Shown here: piece after piece, positions 54,355 to 63,098 of the stretch
Layout: each line of letters opens with the position of its first letter
Numbering within the stretch: position 1 is the stretch's first letter
DNA from: Gemmobacter caeni
GTDB taxonomy: Bacteria > Pseudomonadota > Alphaproteobacteria > Rhodobacterales > Rhodobacteraceae
DNA length: 64,000 nucleotides
Direction: 5' to 3'
Assembly (NCBI RefSeq): GCF_003054195.1
Contig: NZ_QBKP01000007.1
Coordinates: forward strand, 1-64,000
Notes under the pieces: generated by a model
Told to the model about the DNA's origin: nothing
Database searches by the model: none
Seen by the model: the letters and a program-made list of their open reading frames with translations, nothing else
Position numbers and translations under genes: made by a program

Positions 54355-55050
54355 TCAGTCGCCTCCCTTGTCAGCCATTTTGGCCCGTAGGGGCACGAAG
54401 AACTTTTCCTCAATACATTTCGACAGATGTGCACGATGCGCGGCCGTCGGCTCCTGTCCCGAGAAGATGTGCAGATAGGCGGGACCGCGCGAGAACCGGA
54501 CCTCCGGGGGCTCGAAATCCTCCAGCGTATATTGCCCGATCTGCGTGTAATACAGGGTGCGCGCGCGGATCAGAGCCTCCTCTTCGGGATAGGCATAGCG
54601 CAGGAACATGCGGCGCAGGGCATCTACCCTGATTCCATCAGCCTGGGTCACGACATCGCGCACCTCTGCGGAACGTCGCGCCCAAAGACGCACCGCCATG
54701 TCCAGCGCCGGGCTGAACAGCGTTTCATCCAGCCAGCATTCAAAGACATTGATCACCGCGAAAATGACATCCGGCGCCGGGCGCATCGCGCGTTCGATGA
54801 TCGGGCTGGTATTCTTGCGCAGCCAGTCGTCCAACATGGCTTGCTGCAATGCCTCGCGGCTTTCAAAATGCCAGTAAAAACTGGATCTTGCGACGTTCAA
54901 CTGCTTGGACATGATCTGGATTTTGACATTGTCGATGCCTTCGTCGACAAGGGTGCGCAGTGCCAGATCCAGCCAGTCCTGTCTGGTTCGCCGCTCGGCC
55001 CGGTCTTCGGCATCGTCAACCTGCCCCCCTGTCGCATCCCTGTCCCGCAC
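54355..55050 (-). CDS. TetR-family transcriptional regulator
   Basis: 231 residues from a GTG at 55050; the open frame extends to a GTG at 55170, but that start would lie inside an operator-like site and adds 40 unconserved residues. The HTH is visible (IQIMSKQLNVARSSFYWHFE), followed by a ligand domain (ARTLYYTQIGQYTLEDFEPP). It resembles the TetR at 1331-1954. It lies between the divergent TRAP transporter and the co-directional demethylase, and the shared 17-base site occurs on both sides of it, so it probably controls its own gene, dctPQM and the demethylase/sox genes, with a methylated amine as likely inducer. Confidence 0.8.
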   Translation of the reverse strand: MRDRDATGGQVDDAEDRAERRTRQDWLDLALRTLVDEGIDNVKIQIMSKQLNVARSSFYWHFESREALQQAMLDDWLRKNTSPIIERAMRPAPDVIFAVINVFECWLDETLFSPALDMAVRLWARRSAEVRDVVTQADGIRVDALRRMFLRYAYPEEEALIRARTLYYTQIGQYTLEDFEPPEVRFSRGPAYLHIFSGQEPTAAHRAHLSKCIEEKFFVPLRAKMADKGGD

Positions 55051-55163
55051 GCGCCAATCCCTGATTGTTCCCGTTTCTGCGGCCAGAATACGCGGGGCCA
55101 GCCGCAGGGCGCAATGCCCGAAGCATCTGGCGGCAGTTTGCGCGCTACTGCCAATAATTTCTG

Positions 55164-55180
55164 TGGACACAAGTGTGCGG
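55164..55180 (+). promoter_or_regulatory. TetR operator-like site between tetR and the TRAP transporter
   Basis: TGGACACAAGTGTGCGG contains the exact palindrome ACAC-AA-GTGT and repeats the site at 54308-54324 on the other strand. The 55051-55319 spacer would carry the divergent promoters of tetR and dctP; no further signal was resolved. Confidence 0.7.
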
Positions 55181-55319
55181 AGAGGGGTAACAATTTTGTC
55201 AAGGCGGCGTCATGTGGCGGTGCAGGTAACGGAATCGCAGCGGCCGGCAGCGCGGCACGCGCGCCGGATGCCGCGCCCTGCAATCGCAGGCCACACATGA
55301 CGCAACATGGAGGATTGTC

Positions 55320-56321
55320 ATGCCGATCACCGCACTCAAGACCCTCGCCCTTGCTGCAGGCGTCAGCCTGATTGCCCTGACCGCATCCGCGCAAAGCATG
55401 ACGATCAAGCTGGCGACGGATTCGGGCGCCAAAGGCTCGCCCACCGGCGATGCGATGGAAAAATGGGCCTCGCTGATCGAAGAGGGCACCAAGGGCGACA
55501 TCAAGGTCAACATCTTCTACCAGAACGAACTGGGCGGCCAGCAGGAGATCTTTGACCTGTTCGTCGCCAATGATGTGCAGCTGATGATCAACTGGCCCTC
55601 CACCTCTTACGACGAACGGATCGGGCTGCTGTACACGCCCTACATGCTGAAAAGCTGGGATGATGCCTTCAATGCCTACGGGCAGGGCGGCTGGCTGAAC
55701 GGCATTCTGGACGAGGTCTATTCCGACATCGGGCTGAAATTCTTCGGCGCCTGGCCCGAGGGCTTCAACGGCGTGGCAACCAAAGGCAAATACGCCAAAT
55801 CGCTGGAAGAAGCCGCCTCGCTGAAGGTGCGGGTGCCGACGATGTTCCCGATGGCGGAATCCTTGCAGGCGATGGGGTATCAGACGGCCTCGATCGACTG
55901 GTCAGAAACCTTCACCTCGATCCAGACCGGGGTTGTCGACGGGGATGCGGCCAACGTGATCTATTGGGATTACGAATATTTCCGCGACACGATCAACTAC
56001 TACAACCGCACCCGCCAGCAGTTCATCACCGGCGTCATTTCCGCCAATGGCGAATTCTGGGCCGGTCTCAGCGACGAGCAGAAGAAGGTCGTGGCCGATG
56101 CCGCGCAGGTCGTGATGCAGGACGGCTTCGATGCCGCCCGGACCATCGACGCAGGCTATGTCGAGAAGGCGAAAGAGGTGGGCATCGAATATATCGAACC
56201 CTCGGACTCGGATCTTGCCCCGATTGCCCGCAAGGTGCGTGACGAGGTCTGGCCGCAGATGGACAAGCGCATCGGGCAGGAGATCATGGACAAGGTCCGT
56301 GCCAACGCCGCCGAGTTCTGA
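55320..56321 (+). CDS. dctP: TRAP transporter substrate-binding protein DctP
   Basis: 333 residues. The signal peptide ends near residue 24 (ALAAGVSLIALTASAQS). The mature protein is a DctP-type binding protein (IKLATDSGAKGSPTGDAMEK; KVRVPTMFPMAESLQAMGYQ with the conserved substrate-binding Arg). Its ligand should be an organic acid or carboxylate-bearing compound; gene context suggests a betaine or N-methyl amino acid. It overlaps dctQ by one base. Confidence 0.93.
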   Translation: MPITALKTLALAAGVSLIALTASAQSMTIKLATDSGAKGSPTGDAMEKWASLIEEGTKGDIKVNIFYQNELGGQQEIFDLFVANDVQLMINWPSTSYDERIGLLYTPYMLKSWDDAFNAYGQGGWLNGILDEVYSDIGLKFFGAWPEGFNGVATKGKYAKSLEEAASLKVRVPTMFPMAESLQAMGYQTASIDWSETFTSIQTGVVDGDAANVIYWDYEYFRDTINYYNRTRQQFITGVISANGEFWAGLSDEQKKVVADAAQVVMQDGFDAARTIDAGYVEKAKEVGIEYIEPSDSDLAPIARKVRDEVWPQMDKRIGQEIMDKVRANAAEF

Positions 56322-56815
56322 TGCGCATGGCCGGGTTTGGCAAACTGGCTGCGGGCGTGCTTGACACGCTCGCAGCTATCGCCATGGCGGTGGTGGTTTC
56401 GCTGATGGTCTTTCTGATCGTCGCCCGTTTCGCCAACATTTCCGTTGTCGGAATATTCGAGATCATCGGGCTTTTCGCGATGGCCAGCTACATGCTTGGC
56501 GCGGCAACCGCGTCGCGCCGGCACCAGCATCTTGTGGTGGACTGGCTGAACGAAAAGCTGGTCGATCCGCGTCAACGCGCCTTGCAACAGCTTGTTGTGG
56601 CGCTTTGCACCGTGTGTGCCACAGCGCTGTTCAGCTACTGGACCTATCGCATGCTTGCCTGGGGCATGCAGCGGCCGCAGTTCACGCCCTCGTTCGGCAT
56701 CCCGATGTGGGTGCCACAGATGTCGCTCGTCGTCGGCTCGGTCGGCTGTCTGATCTACGCGCTGCGCGATGTGATCCACAGCCTGAAGGCCCTTCGCCGC
56801 GCAAAAGGAGTTTGA
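56321..56815 (+). CDS. dctQ: TRAP transporter small permease DctQ
   Basis: 164 residues with four hydrophobic segments (TLAAIAMAVVVSLMVFLIVA; FEIIGLFAMASYMLGAATAS; LFSYWTYRMLAW; LVVGSVGCLIYALRDVI). The motif ASRRHQHLVVDWLNEKL matches the DctQ loop. It joins DctM in the membrane. Its ATG overlaps the dctP stop and dctM starts 2 bases after its stop. Confidence 0.93.
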   Translation: MRMAGFGKLAAGVLDTLAAIAMAVVVSLMVFLIVARFANISVVGIFEIIGLFAMASYMLGAATASRRHQHLVVDWLNEKLVDPRQRALQQLVVALCTVCATALFSYWTYRMLAWGMQRPQFTPSFGIPMWVPQMSLVVGSVGCLIYALRDVIHSLKALRRAKGV

Positions 56816-56817
56816 CG

Positions 56818-58101
56818 ATGACCGGCCTGCTTGCCGTGCCGTTGCTTGTGGTCCTGCTGGCCGTCGGCGTGCCGGTCGCCTTCAGCTTTGCGCTGGTGAC
56901 AGGCTTTCTGGCATGGATCTATGACGCCAATCTGAACACGCTGATGTTGCAGGGCTACAGGTCGCTCGACTCGGTCGTGCTGCTCGCACTGCCGCTGTTC
57001 ATCTTCACCGGCTATCTGATGGACCGGGGCGGCATCGCCCGCCGGATCATCGAATTTGTCGGCCGCATCGCCACAGGCCGGTCCGGCATGGGCAGTGTGA
57101 TCGTGCTGTCCTCGGCGATCTTCGGCGCTATTGCCGGAACGGCCTCTGCGGCGGTGGCCTCGATGGGCACCATCATGTCCAGACCGATGGAAGAGCGTGG
57201 CTATCCCCGCGGCTATACGGCTGCGCTTCTGGGGGTCTCGTCGCTGCTGGGCATCCTCATCCCGCCCTCGATCACCATGATCCTGTTTGCCGTGGTCACC
57301 CGGCAATCGGTTGCCGCCTGCTTTGCCGCCTCGATCCTGCCCGCGATCCTGCTGATTGCCGGGCTGCTGGTTTTCAACCGCGTCACCGTTGCCCGGAACC
57401 CTGATATTCTTCCGCCCCCGCGCGACAACGCCCAAAGCTTTGGGCAGGTGGCGCTGTCGGCGCTGCCCGCCTTGTCGCTTCCGGTGATCATCCTCGGGGG
57501 GATCTACGGCGGGTTCGTCACCCCGACCGAAGCTGCCGCTGTCGCCGCTGTCGCATCCATCCTGATCGGGGTTTTCATCTATCGCGAGTTGAAGCTGCGC
57601 AACCTGGCAGAGGCGCTGGTCCGCACGGCAGAGACGACCGGCTCCATCATCCTGATCCTGCTGTTTTCCTTCCTGATCTCGCGGATCATGGCATCCGAAC
57701 GCATCCCGCAAGACCTGTCGGACGCGGTTCAGGGCATCGCAACTTCGCCCATCGGCGCCATCCTTCTGGTCAATCTGGTACTGGTGGTCGCAGGCGCATT
57801 GATGGATGACGTGTCCTGCACCGTCGTGGTCGCGCCGCTGTTCCTGCCGCTGATGGAAGCATCGGGGGTCAGCCCGGTGCAATTCGCCTCCATCGTGGCC
57901 TGTTCGGTGGTCATCGGCGCCAACAGCCCGCCGATGGCGCCGATCCTCTACATGTCCTGCCGGGTCTGCCGGGCGTCGGTGCTGGATGCGGTGCGGCCTG
58001 CCTTGCTGATCCTGCTGTTCGTGGCCTTGCCGGTGATGCTGGTCACAAGCTTCTGGCCCGACCTTTCGCTGGCCCTGCCACGCTGGCTTGACTTGTTGTG
58101 A
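56818..58101 (+). CDS. dctM: TRAP transporter large permease DctM
   Basis: 427 residues from the ATG at 56818. About twelve hydrophobic segments and the DctM signatures LALPLFIFTGYLMDRGGIAR and GGIYGGFVTPTEAAAVAAVA are visible. It is the ion-coupled transport subunit completing the dctPQM unit. AAAAGGAG lies upstream of the start. Confidence 0.95.
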   Translation: MTGLLAVPLLVVLLAVGVPVAFSFALVTGFLAWIYDANLNTLMLQGYRSLDSVVLLALPLFIFTGYLMDRGGIARRIIEFVGRIATGRSGMGSVIVLSSAIFGAIAGTASAAVASMGTIMSRPMEERGYPRGYTAALLGVSSLLGILIPPSITMILFAVVTRQSVAACFAASILPAILLIAGLLVFNRVTVARNPDILPPPRDNAQSFGQVALSALPALSLPVIILGGIYGGFVTPTEAAAVAAVASILIGVFIYRELKLRNLAEALVRTAETTGSIILILLFSFLISRIMASERIPQDLSDAVQGIATSPIGAILLVNLVLVVAGALMDDVSCTVVVAPLFLPLMEASGVSPVQFASIVACSVVIGANSPPMAPILYMSCRVCRASVLDAVRPALLILLFVALPVMLVTSFWPDLSLALPRWLDLL

Positions 58102-58108
58102 CCCTGGC

Positions 58109-58138
58109 GCCGCCGCCTGCCATCTGGCGAGCGGCGGC
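58109..58138 (+). terminator. Hairpin after dctM
   Basis: GCCGCCGC (58109-58116) and GCGGCGGC (58131-58138) pair around a 14-base loop just after the dctM stop. No T-run follows directly, although the next 30 bases are AT-rich. A rho-assisted terminator is the likely role. Confidence 0.45.
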
Positions 58139-58226
58139 ACCGGGCTGATATTATAAATACATAACCCTGATTATCCGATTCAAGAACCGTTCACGGGCAC
58201 ATTCTATTTTTGGTTGCGACAAACGA

Positions 58227-58244
58227 GTAACGTCAGAGCGTTAC
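58227..58244. promoter_or_regulatory. Perfect inverted repeat GTAACG-N6-CGTTAC
   Basis: GTAACG (58227-58232) and CGTTAC (58239-58244) are exact reverse complements separated by TCAGAG, in a short AT-rich island between dctM and the convergent LysR gene. The adjacent sequence is promoter-like (for example TATTATAAAT near 58150), but the only open frame after it is the 31-codon stretch at 58257. Confidence 0.4.
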
Positions 58245-58256
58245 ATAGAGATTTCC

Positions 58257-58352
58257 ATGCCCCGCTCATACGTCGAGCCGACCATCGAAGAGCACCGGAA
58301 AAATGACCCGACCACATCAGTCAGGTGGGCCTTGGCTGAACACTCGGCATGA
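58257..58352 (+). other. Possible 31-codon ORF or gene remnant
   Basis: An ATG after the inverted repeat opens a 31-residue frame starting MPRSYVEPTIEEHRKNDPTT and ending SAW-less with LAEHSA before TGA at 58350-58352. It has no recognisable domain and no strong ribosome binding site. It may be the leftover 5' end of a deleted gene, a small protein, or chance. It converges on the LysR gene 9 bases downstream. Confidence 0.25.
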
Positions 58353-58360
58353 AGGGCAGC

Positions 58361-59257
58361 TCAAAGGATTCCGGCGGTACGGATGTCGTCATGGGCAAAG
58401 TCGATCAGCGCCCGCACCTTGCGCGGCAGGGCGCGGCCCTCCAGATAGACCGCGCTCAGCGTCGTGGCGGTGCCCTCAAAGCCCGTCATCACCGGGATCA
58501 GCACGCCATTATGCAGCGCCTCGGCGATGGCAAAGCGCGGCACATAGGCCAGTCCCAGCCCGGCGGCGGCCAGTGCCCCCGCCGCGCGCCCCGAATTGAC
58601 CTGAAACCGCCCCTCGACATGCACGACATGTTCGGCCCCGCCTCGCAGAAAGACCCAACGGCGCGGCGACTGGCGATTGCTGTCGAGGATGCAGACGTGC
58701 CGCGCCAGCGCCTCGGGGCTTTCGGGGGCGCCCGCGGTGGCGACATGGGCGGGGCTGGCCACCAGCACCGACCGCACCACCCCCAGCTTGCGCACCCGCA
58801 GCGACTGCATCTGCGTCGCGCCGATGCGGAAGGCCAGATCGACGCCGGTCGCCGCGAGATCGGTATAGCCGTCATCCAGCCGCAGATCGAACGTCAGCCC
58901 CGGATGCAGCGCCGCGAACCGCCCCAGCATCGGCCCGACATAGACCTCGCCAAAGGTCACGGGCGCCGCGATGCGGATGGTGCCGGTCAACCCGCGCGAA
59001 CCCTCGGCAATGCTGGCCAGCAGGGTCTCCATCTCTTCCAGCAACGCGGGCGCACGGGCCAGCAGATCCTCGCCCGCTGGCGTCAGCCCGACCTTGCGCG
59101 TGGTGCGCTGGAACAGCCGCACGCCCAGCCGGGCCTCCAGCTCGGCCACATATTTCGAACTCAGCCGGTTCGACACGCCGATCTGACCGGCACCGGCGGT
59201 AAAGGAACCGGCCTGCGCCACGGCGACAAAGGCGCGGAGTTGGTCAAGTGTATCCAT
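58361..59257 (-). CDS. LysR-family transcriptional regulator
   Basis: 298 residues. The HTH region is AGSFTAGAGQIGVSNRLSSK, in the subgroup of LysR proteins starting MDTLDQLRAFVAVAQ that commonly repress or activate neighbouring redox genes. It is divergent from the oxidoreductase-DoxX-dioxygenase-GST unit, with 126 bp of AT-rich spacer (59258-59383) between, and is their probable regulator. Confidence 0.9.
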   Translation of the reverse strand: MDTLDQLRAFVAVAQAGSFTAGAGQIGVSNRLSSKYVAELEARLGVRLFQRTTRKVGLTPAGEDLLARAPALLEEMETLLASIAEGSRGLTGTIRIAAPVTFGEVYVGPMLGRFAALHPGLTFDLRLDDGYTDLAATGVDLAFRIGATQMQSLRVRKLGVVRSVLVASPAHVATAGAPESPEALARHVCILDSNRQSPRRWVFLRGGAEHVVHVEGRFQVNSGRAAGALAAAGLGLAYVPRFAIAEALHNGVLIPVMTGFEGTATTLSAVYLEGRALPRKVRALIDFAHDDIRTAGIL

Positions 59258-59383
59258 CGGTCAATTCAGAATATAATGGTTATAGTCAATCCATAACATC
59301 GCCATTTTGTTCGTTATTGCCAAGCCGTAAATATCTGTCATCGAAACACGGCGCCCGGACGGGGCGGCAGAAAGGAAAAGCAG

Positions 59384-59959
59384 ATGAATATCGCGGTCAT
59401 CGGGAATGGAAATATCGGCTCCGGGCTTGCCGGGGCGCTGGCGAAGGCCGGGCATGCGGCCGTGGCCCATGGCCGCGACGCTGATCTGAAGGCGGCCGTG
59501 GCCGGGGCGGATGTGGTGATCCTCGCCACGCCCTATGGCGCGGCGGCGGATGTGGCCAAGGCCGCCGATTTCAGCGGCAAGCTGGTCATCGACCTGTCGA
59601 ACCCGGTCAATGCCGAATTCTCTGGCCTCGTCGTCGGGCATGACAGTTCCGCCGCCGAGGAAATCGCGCGGCTTCTGCCCGGCGCCACCGTGGTGAAGGC
59701 GTTCAACACCATCTTCGCGCAGCATTACGCCACGGGCCTTTCGATCAAGGACCAGCCACTTCAGACCTTCGTCGCCTCCGACGATGCGGCGGCGCGCGAC
59801 CGGGTGAGCCAACTGGCCCGCGACATCGGTCTGGTGCCGGTCGATGCCGGTCCGCTGAAGAACGCGCGGTATCTGGAGCCGCTGGGCTTTCTGAACATCC
59901 AGTTCGGCTATGTGCTGGGCCTTGGCACCGCCATCGCGCCGCAATGGCAAATCGCCTGA
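59384..59959 (+). CDS. NADP-binding oxidoreductase (F420-dependent NADP reductase-like fold)
   Basis: 191 residues, a Rossmann domain beginning MNIAVIGNGNIGSGLAGALA with later VVKAFNTIFAQHY and GLVPVDAGPLKNARYLEPLG. This matches the NADP_F420 oxidoreductase/NAD(P)-binding family widely found in bacteria without F420, where the natural substrate is unclear. AAAGGAAAAGCAG precedes the start. It is the first gene of a four-gene plus-strand unit. Confidence 0.8.
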   Translation: MNIAVIGNGNIGSGLAGALAKAGHAAVAHGRDADLKAAVAGADVVILATPYGAAADVAKAADFSGKLVIDLSNPVNAEFSGLVVGHDSSAAEEIARLLPGATVVKAFNTIFAQHYATGLSIKDQPLQTFVASDDAAARDRVSQLARDIGLVPVDAGPLKNARYLEPLGFLNIQFGYVLGLGTAIAPQWQIA

Positions 59960-59971
59960 AAGGACATGGCC

Positions 59972-60388
59972 ATGGATCGCAACGTCAATCTCGCCGCCAC
60001 GCTGCTTCGGGTTTCAAGCGGTGTCATGTTCCTGGCGCATGGGCTCTTGAAGGTGAATGTGTTCACCATCGCCGGGACCGTGGGCTATTTCGAAAGCCTC
60101 GGCCTGCCCGGCGCGCTGGCCTATCTGACCATTCTGGCCGAGCTGGCGGGCGGTGCGGCGCTGATCCTCGGCGTTGCGACCCGGCTGGTGGCGCTGACGC
60201 TGATCCCGGTGCTTCTGGGCGCGGTCTGGGTGCATTCGGGCAATGGCTGGCTGTTTTCCGGTGAAGGCGGCGGCTGGGAATTCCCGCTGTTCTGGGCGAT
60301 GGTTCAGGGGGTGATCGCCCTGCTGGGCCGGGGCGCCCTGGCGCTGCGCCTGCCCTTCCTTGACCGGCTGCTGGGCCAGTTTGCCTGA
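59972..60388 (+). CDS. DoxX-family membrane protein
   Basis: 138 residues from the ATG at 59972; the ATG at 59966 is too close to AAAGGA. Four hydrophobic helices are visible, starting LLRVSSGVMFLAHGLLKVNV, then LAYLTILAELAGGAALILGV, LVALTLIPVLLGAVWV and FWAMVQGVIALLGRGALAL. DoxX proteins are small inner-membrane proteins linked to oxidoreductase and thiol stress systems. It lies 12 bp after the preceding gene. Confidence 0.88.
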   Translation: MDRNVNLAATLLRVSSGVMFLAHGLLKVNVFTIAGTVGYFESLGLPGALAYLTILAELAGGAALILGVATRLVALTLIPVLLGAVWVHSGNGWLFSGEGGGWEFPLFWAMVQGVIALLGRGALALRLPFLDRLLGQFA

Positions 60389-60447
60389 CCATCGGGGGCG
60401 CCCATGTGGCGCCCTCCCCTTCCCTTCCGGCGACAGGAGATGCGACG

Positions 60448-61278
60448 ATGAACACGACCCGGACCCTTGCCTCGCTGCGCGACGGGCTGGCCCCCAGTGA
60501 CCGGATGCCGCTGGTCTTTCTGGGCCATGGCAGCCCGATGAACGCCATCGAGGATACGAGATACAGCCGCGCCTGGACCGAACTGGGCCGCGACCTGCCG
60601 CGCCCCCGCGCGATCCTTGTCGTTTCGGCGCATTGGATGACGCGGGGCACGACGCTGGTCGATGTCTCGGCCATGCCGAAGACCATCCATGATTTCTACG
60701 GCTTCCCCGAGGCGCTGTTCCAGCAACGCTATCCCGCCCCGGGTGACCCGACACTGGCGCGCGAAGTGGTCAGCCTGCTGGCCAGCCATCACGCAGAGGA
60801 GGACGACACCTGGGGCCTGGATCACGGCGCCTGGACGGTGCTGAAATTCCTCTATCCCGATGCCGATGTGCCGGTGTTCCAGATCTCCATCGACATGTCG
60901 AAGGGGCTGGACTACCAGCTGGAAATCGGGCGCGAGCTGGCGCAGCTGCGCGATCGCGGCGTGCTGATCCTGGGGTCGGGCAATGTGGTGCATAACCTGC
61001 GCGCGGCGCAATGGGGGCCGAACAGCCGGCCGCTCGATTTCGCGCAGGAATTCGACAGCCTGTTCGCCGACCGCCTGACCGACCGCGATTTCGCGACGCT
61101 TGCCAATCGCGGCAAGCTGGGGGCGCTGCTGCAAATGGCGCATCCCTCGGTCGATCACTACCTGCCCGCGCTGACCATCGCGGGCGCCTCGGATGGCGGG
61201 GACGATCTGACCTACATGACCGATGTGATCGACCTCGGCTCGATCTCGATGCGGTCCTTTGTGTTCCACGCCCGGTAA
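60448..61278 (+). CDS. DODA-type extradiol ring-opening dioxygenase (YgiD-like)
   Basis: 276 residues from the ATG at 60448, with AGGAGA upstream. LigB-superfamily metal and active-site residues are visible: H27 in LGHGSPMNAI, VVSAHW, LDHGAWTVL and the late HPSVDHYLPAL. This matches the 4,5-DOPA extradiol dioxygenase-like family (YgiD), whose bacterial members cleave catechol-type compounds or have unknown substrates. Its association with DoxX and GST genes is common. Confidence 0.9.
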   Translation: MNTTRTLASLRDGLAPSDRMPLVFLGHGSPMNAIEDTRYSRAWTELGRDLPRPRAILVVSAHWMTRGTTLVDVSAMPKTIHDFYGFPEALFQQRYPAPGDPTLAREVVSLLASHHAEEDDTWGLDHGAWTVLKFLYPDADVPVFQISIDMSKGLDYQLEIGRELAQLRDRGVLILGSGNVVHNLRAAQWGPNSRPLDFAQEFDSLFADRLTDRDFATLANRGKLGALLQMAHPSVDHYLPALTIAGASDGGDDLTYMTDVIDLGSISMRSFVFHAR

Positions 61279-61289
61279 GGAGCCTGCAC

Positions 61290-62258
61290 ATGCTTGTCGA
61301 TGGAAAATGGGTGGAAAACTGGCAGCCGGTGCAGAAGGCCGATGAAAAGGGCCGGTTCGTGCGGCAGGTATCCAGCTTTCGCAACTGGATCACCGCCGAC
61401 GGCCGCCCCGGCCCGACCGGCACCGGCGGCTTTGCGGCCGAGGCGGGGCGCTACCGGCTCTATGTCGCGCTGATCTGCCCCTGGGCCTCGCGCACGCTGA
61501 TCGCGCGCAAGCTCAAGGGGCTGGATGCGATGATCCCGGTGACGGTGGTCAACCCGGTGATGAGCGATCAGGGCTGGCGCTTTGGCGGCTATCCGGGGGC
61601 AGAGGAAGACCCGCTGTTCGGAGCCGAATTCATGCACCAGATCTATACCCGTGCTGACCCGCATTTCACCGGCCGGGCCACGGTGCCGGTGCTGTGGGAC
61701 ATGCAGCAGGGCGTCATGGTCAGCAACGAAAGCGCTGACATCCTGCGCATGTTCGACACCGCCTTTGACCATCTGGTGCCCTCGGACCTGCGGCTTTACC
61801 CCACCGATCTGGCCGGGGAAATCGAGGCGCTGAACCCGGTGATCTATGACCGGCTGAACAATGGCGTCTACAAGGCAGGCTTCGCGAGCACGCAGGCCGC
61901 CTATGACGAGGCGGTGGCGGGCGTGTTCGAAACGCTCGACCTGCTGGAGGCGCGGCTGACCGGCGACTACCTGTTCGGCGACCGCCTGACCGAAACCGAC
62001 ATCCGCACCTTCGTCACCCTGATCCGCTTTGACGCGGCCTATCACGGGCTGTTCAAGACCAACCTGCGCCAGATCGCGGATTACCCGCGCCTCTCGGCCT
62101 ATATGACGCGGATCCTGAACCTGCCGGGGGTGCGCGAGACGGTGAACATGGATCACATCACGCGCGGTTACTATTCGATCAAGGCGCTCAACCCGCTGGG
62201 CATCCGCCCGGTCGGCCCGCGCCATGTGCAGGCGCTGCTTGATAACGGGCGGGCATGA
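61290..62258 (+). CDS. Glutathionyl-hydroquinone reductase-like glutathione S-transferase
   Basis: 322 residues from the ATG at 61290, 11 bases after the dioxygenase stop. The catalytic cysteine C63 lies in ALICPWASRTLIARKLKGLD, the CPWA motif of the Xi-class (YqjG/ECM4/PcpF) enzymes. Later segments GATVPVLWD-like (GRATVPVLWDMQQGVMVSNE) and MDHITRGYYSIKALNP are diagnostic. It would reduce glutathionylated quinones back to hydroquinones, complementing the dioxygenase in quinone handling. Confidence 0.92.
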   Translation: MLVDGKWVENWQPVQKADEKGRFVRQVSSFRNWITADGRPGPTGTGGFAAEAGRYRLYVALICPWASRTLIARKLKGLDAMIPVTVVNPVMSDQGWRFGGYPGAEEDPLFGAEFMHQIYTRADPHFTGRATVPVLWDMQQGVMVSNESADILRMFDTAFDHLVPSDLRLYPTDLAGEIEALNPVIYDRLNNGVYKAGFASTQAAYDEAVAGVFETLDLLEARLTGDYLFGDRLTETDIRTFVTLIRFDAAYHGLFKTNLRQIADYPRLSAYMTRILNLPGVRETVNMDHITRGYYSIKALNPLGIRPVGPRHVQALLDNGRA

Positions 62259-62331
62259 ACTGGGGCGCAAATATGCCGTCGCCGGCTGAATCAGGGTATC
62301 CGGCGGCGGGCTCCCCAGCCGCCGCAAGCGC

Positions 62332-63072
62332 TTACCAGGCCTGCACCGTGGGGCCGACGGTCAGTTCGCTGACATTCGTGTCGGCGGGTTGTTCAATGGC
62401 AAAGGCCACGACATTGGCGATCCGGTCGGACGTGATGCCGACCTGTTCATAAAGTGCTGCCATGCCCGCCGCGGTGCCAATGTCACTGATGGTGCCCAGC
62501 AATTCGGTGTTGACTGCGGCCGGAAAGATGGTGGCGGTGCGGATATTGGTGCCCTCCATCGCGGATTCCATACGCAGGATTTCCATGAAATCGCGGACAA
62601 AGAACTTGGTTCCGCCATAGACCGCCGCCGCCGGATAGGCCTTGAGCCCCGCCACCGAGGACGTCGCAATCACATGGCCGGATTTTTGCGCGATGAATAC
62701 GGGCAACACCGCCGCCACGCCGTTCAGCACGCCCTTGATGTTGATATCCACCATGTCATGCCAGTCGTCGGTTCTCAGTGCCGAAAGCGGCGAACTGGGC
62801 ATGATCCCGGCATTGAGGAAGATCACGTCTACCCGGCCATAGGTATCTTTGGCCAGTTTGACGATGGCGTCATTGTCGGCCTGTTTGGTGACATCCAGCA
62901 CCTGCCAGACCGCCTCGCCGCCCGCTGCGGTGATTTCGGCGGCCAGCGCCTTCAGTCGGTCCTCGCGGCGCGCGCCCAGAACCACTTTCGCCCCCTTCGC
63001 GGCCAGCAGCCGCGCGGTCGCCTCGCCGATCCCGGAGGAGGCGCCGGTGATGATGATGACCTTGTCTTTCAT
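62332..63072 (-). CDS. Short-chain dehydrogenase/reductase
   Basis: 246 residues. The NADP motif GASSGIGEA (residues 10-18), the NAG motif (LNAGIMPSSP) and Ser-Tyr-Lys set (ATSSVAGLKAYPAAAVYGGTK) are present. It belongs to the YdfG/clavaldehyde-type SDRs with broad carbonyl substrates. It converges on the GST gene, with a 73-bp gap, and is followed upstream on the same strand by a cyclophilin-like gene 26 bases away. Confidence 0.9.
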   Translation of the reverse strand: MKDKVIIITGASSGIGEATARLLAAKGAKVVLGARREDRLKALAAEITAAGGEAVWQVLDVTKQADNDAIVKLAKDTYGRVDVIFLNAGIMPSSPLSALRTDDWHDMVDINIKGVLNGVAAVLPVFIAQKSGHVIATSSVAGLKAYPAAAVYGGTKFFVRDFMEILRMESAMEGTNIRTATIFPAAVNTELLGTISDIGTAAGMAALYEQVGITSDRIANVVAFAIEQPADTNVSELTVGPTVQAW

Positions 63073-63098
63073 GGTGATGTCCTTTGCGGAGAAAAGGC

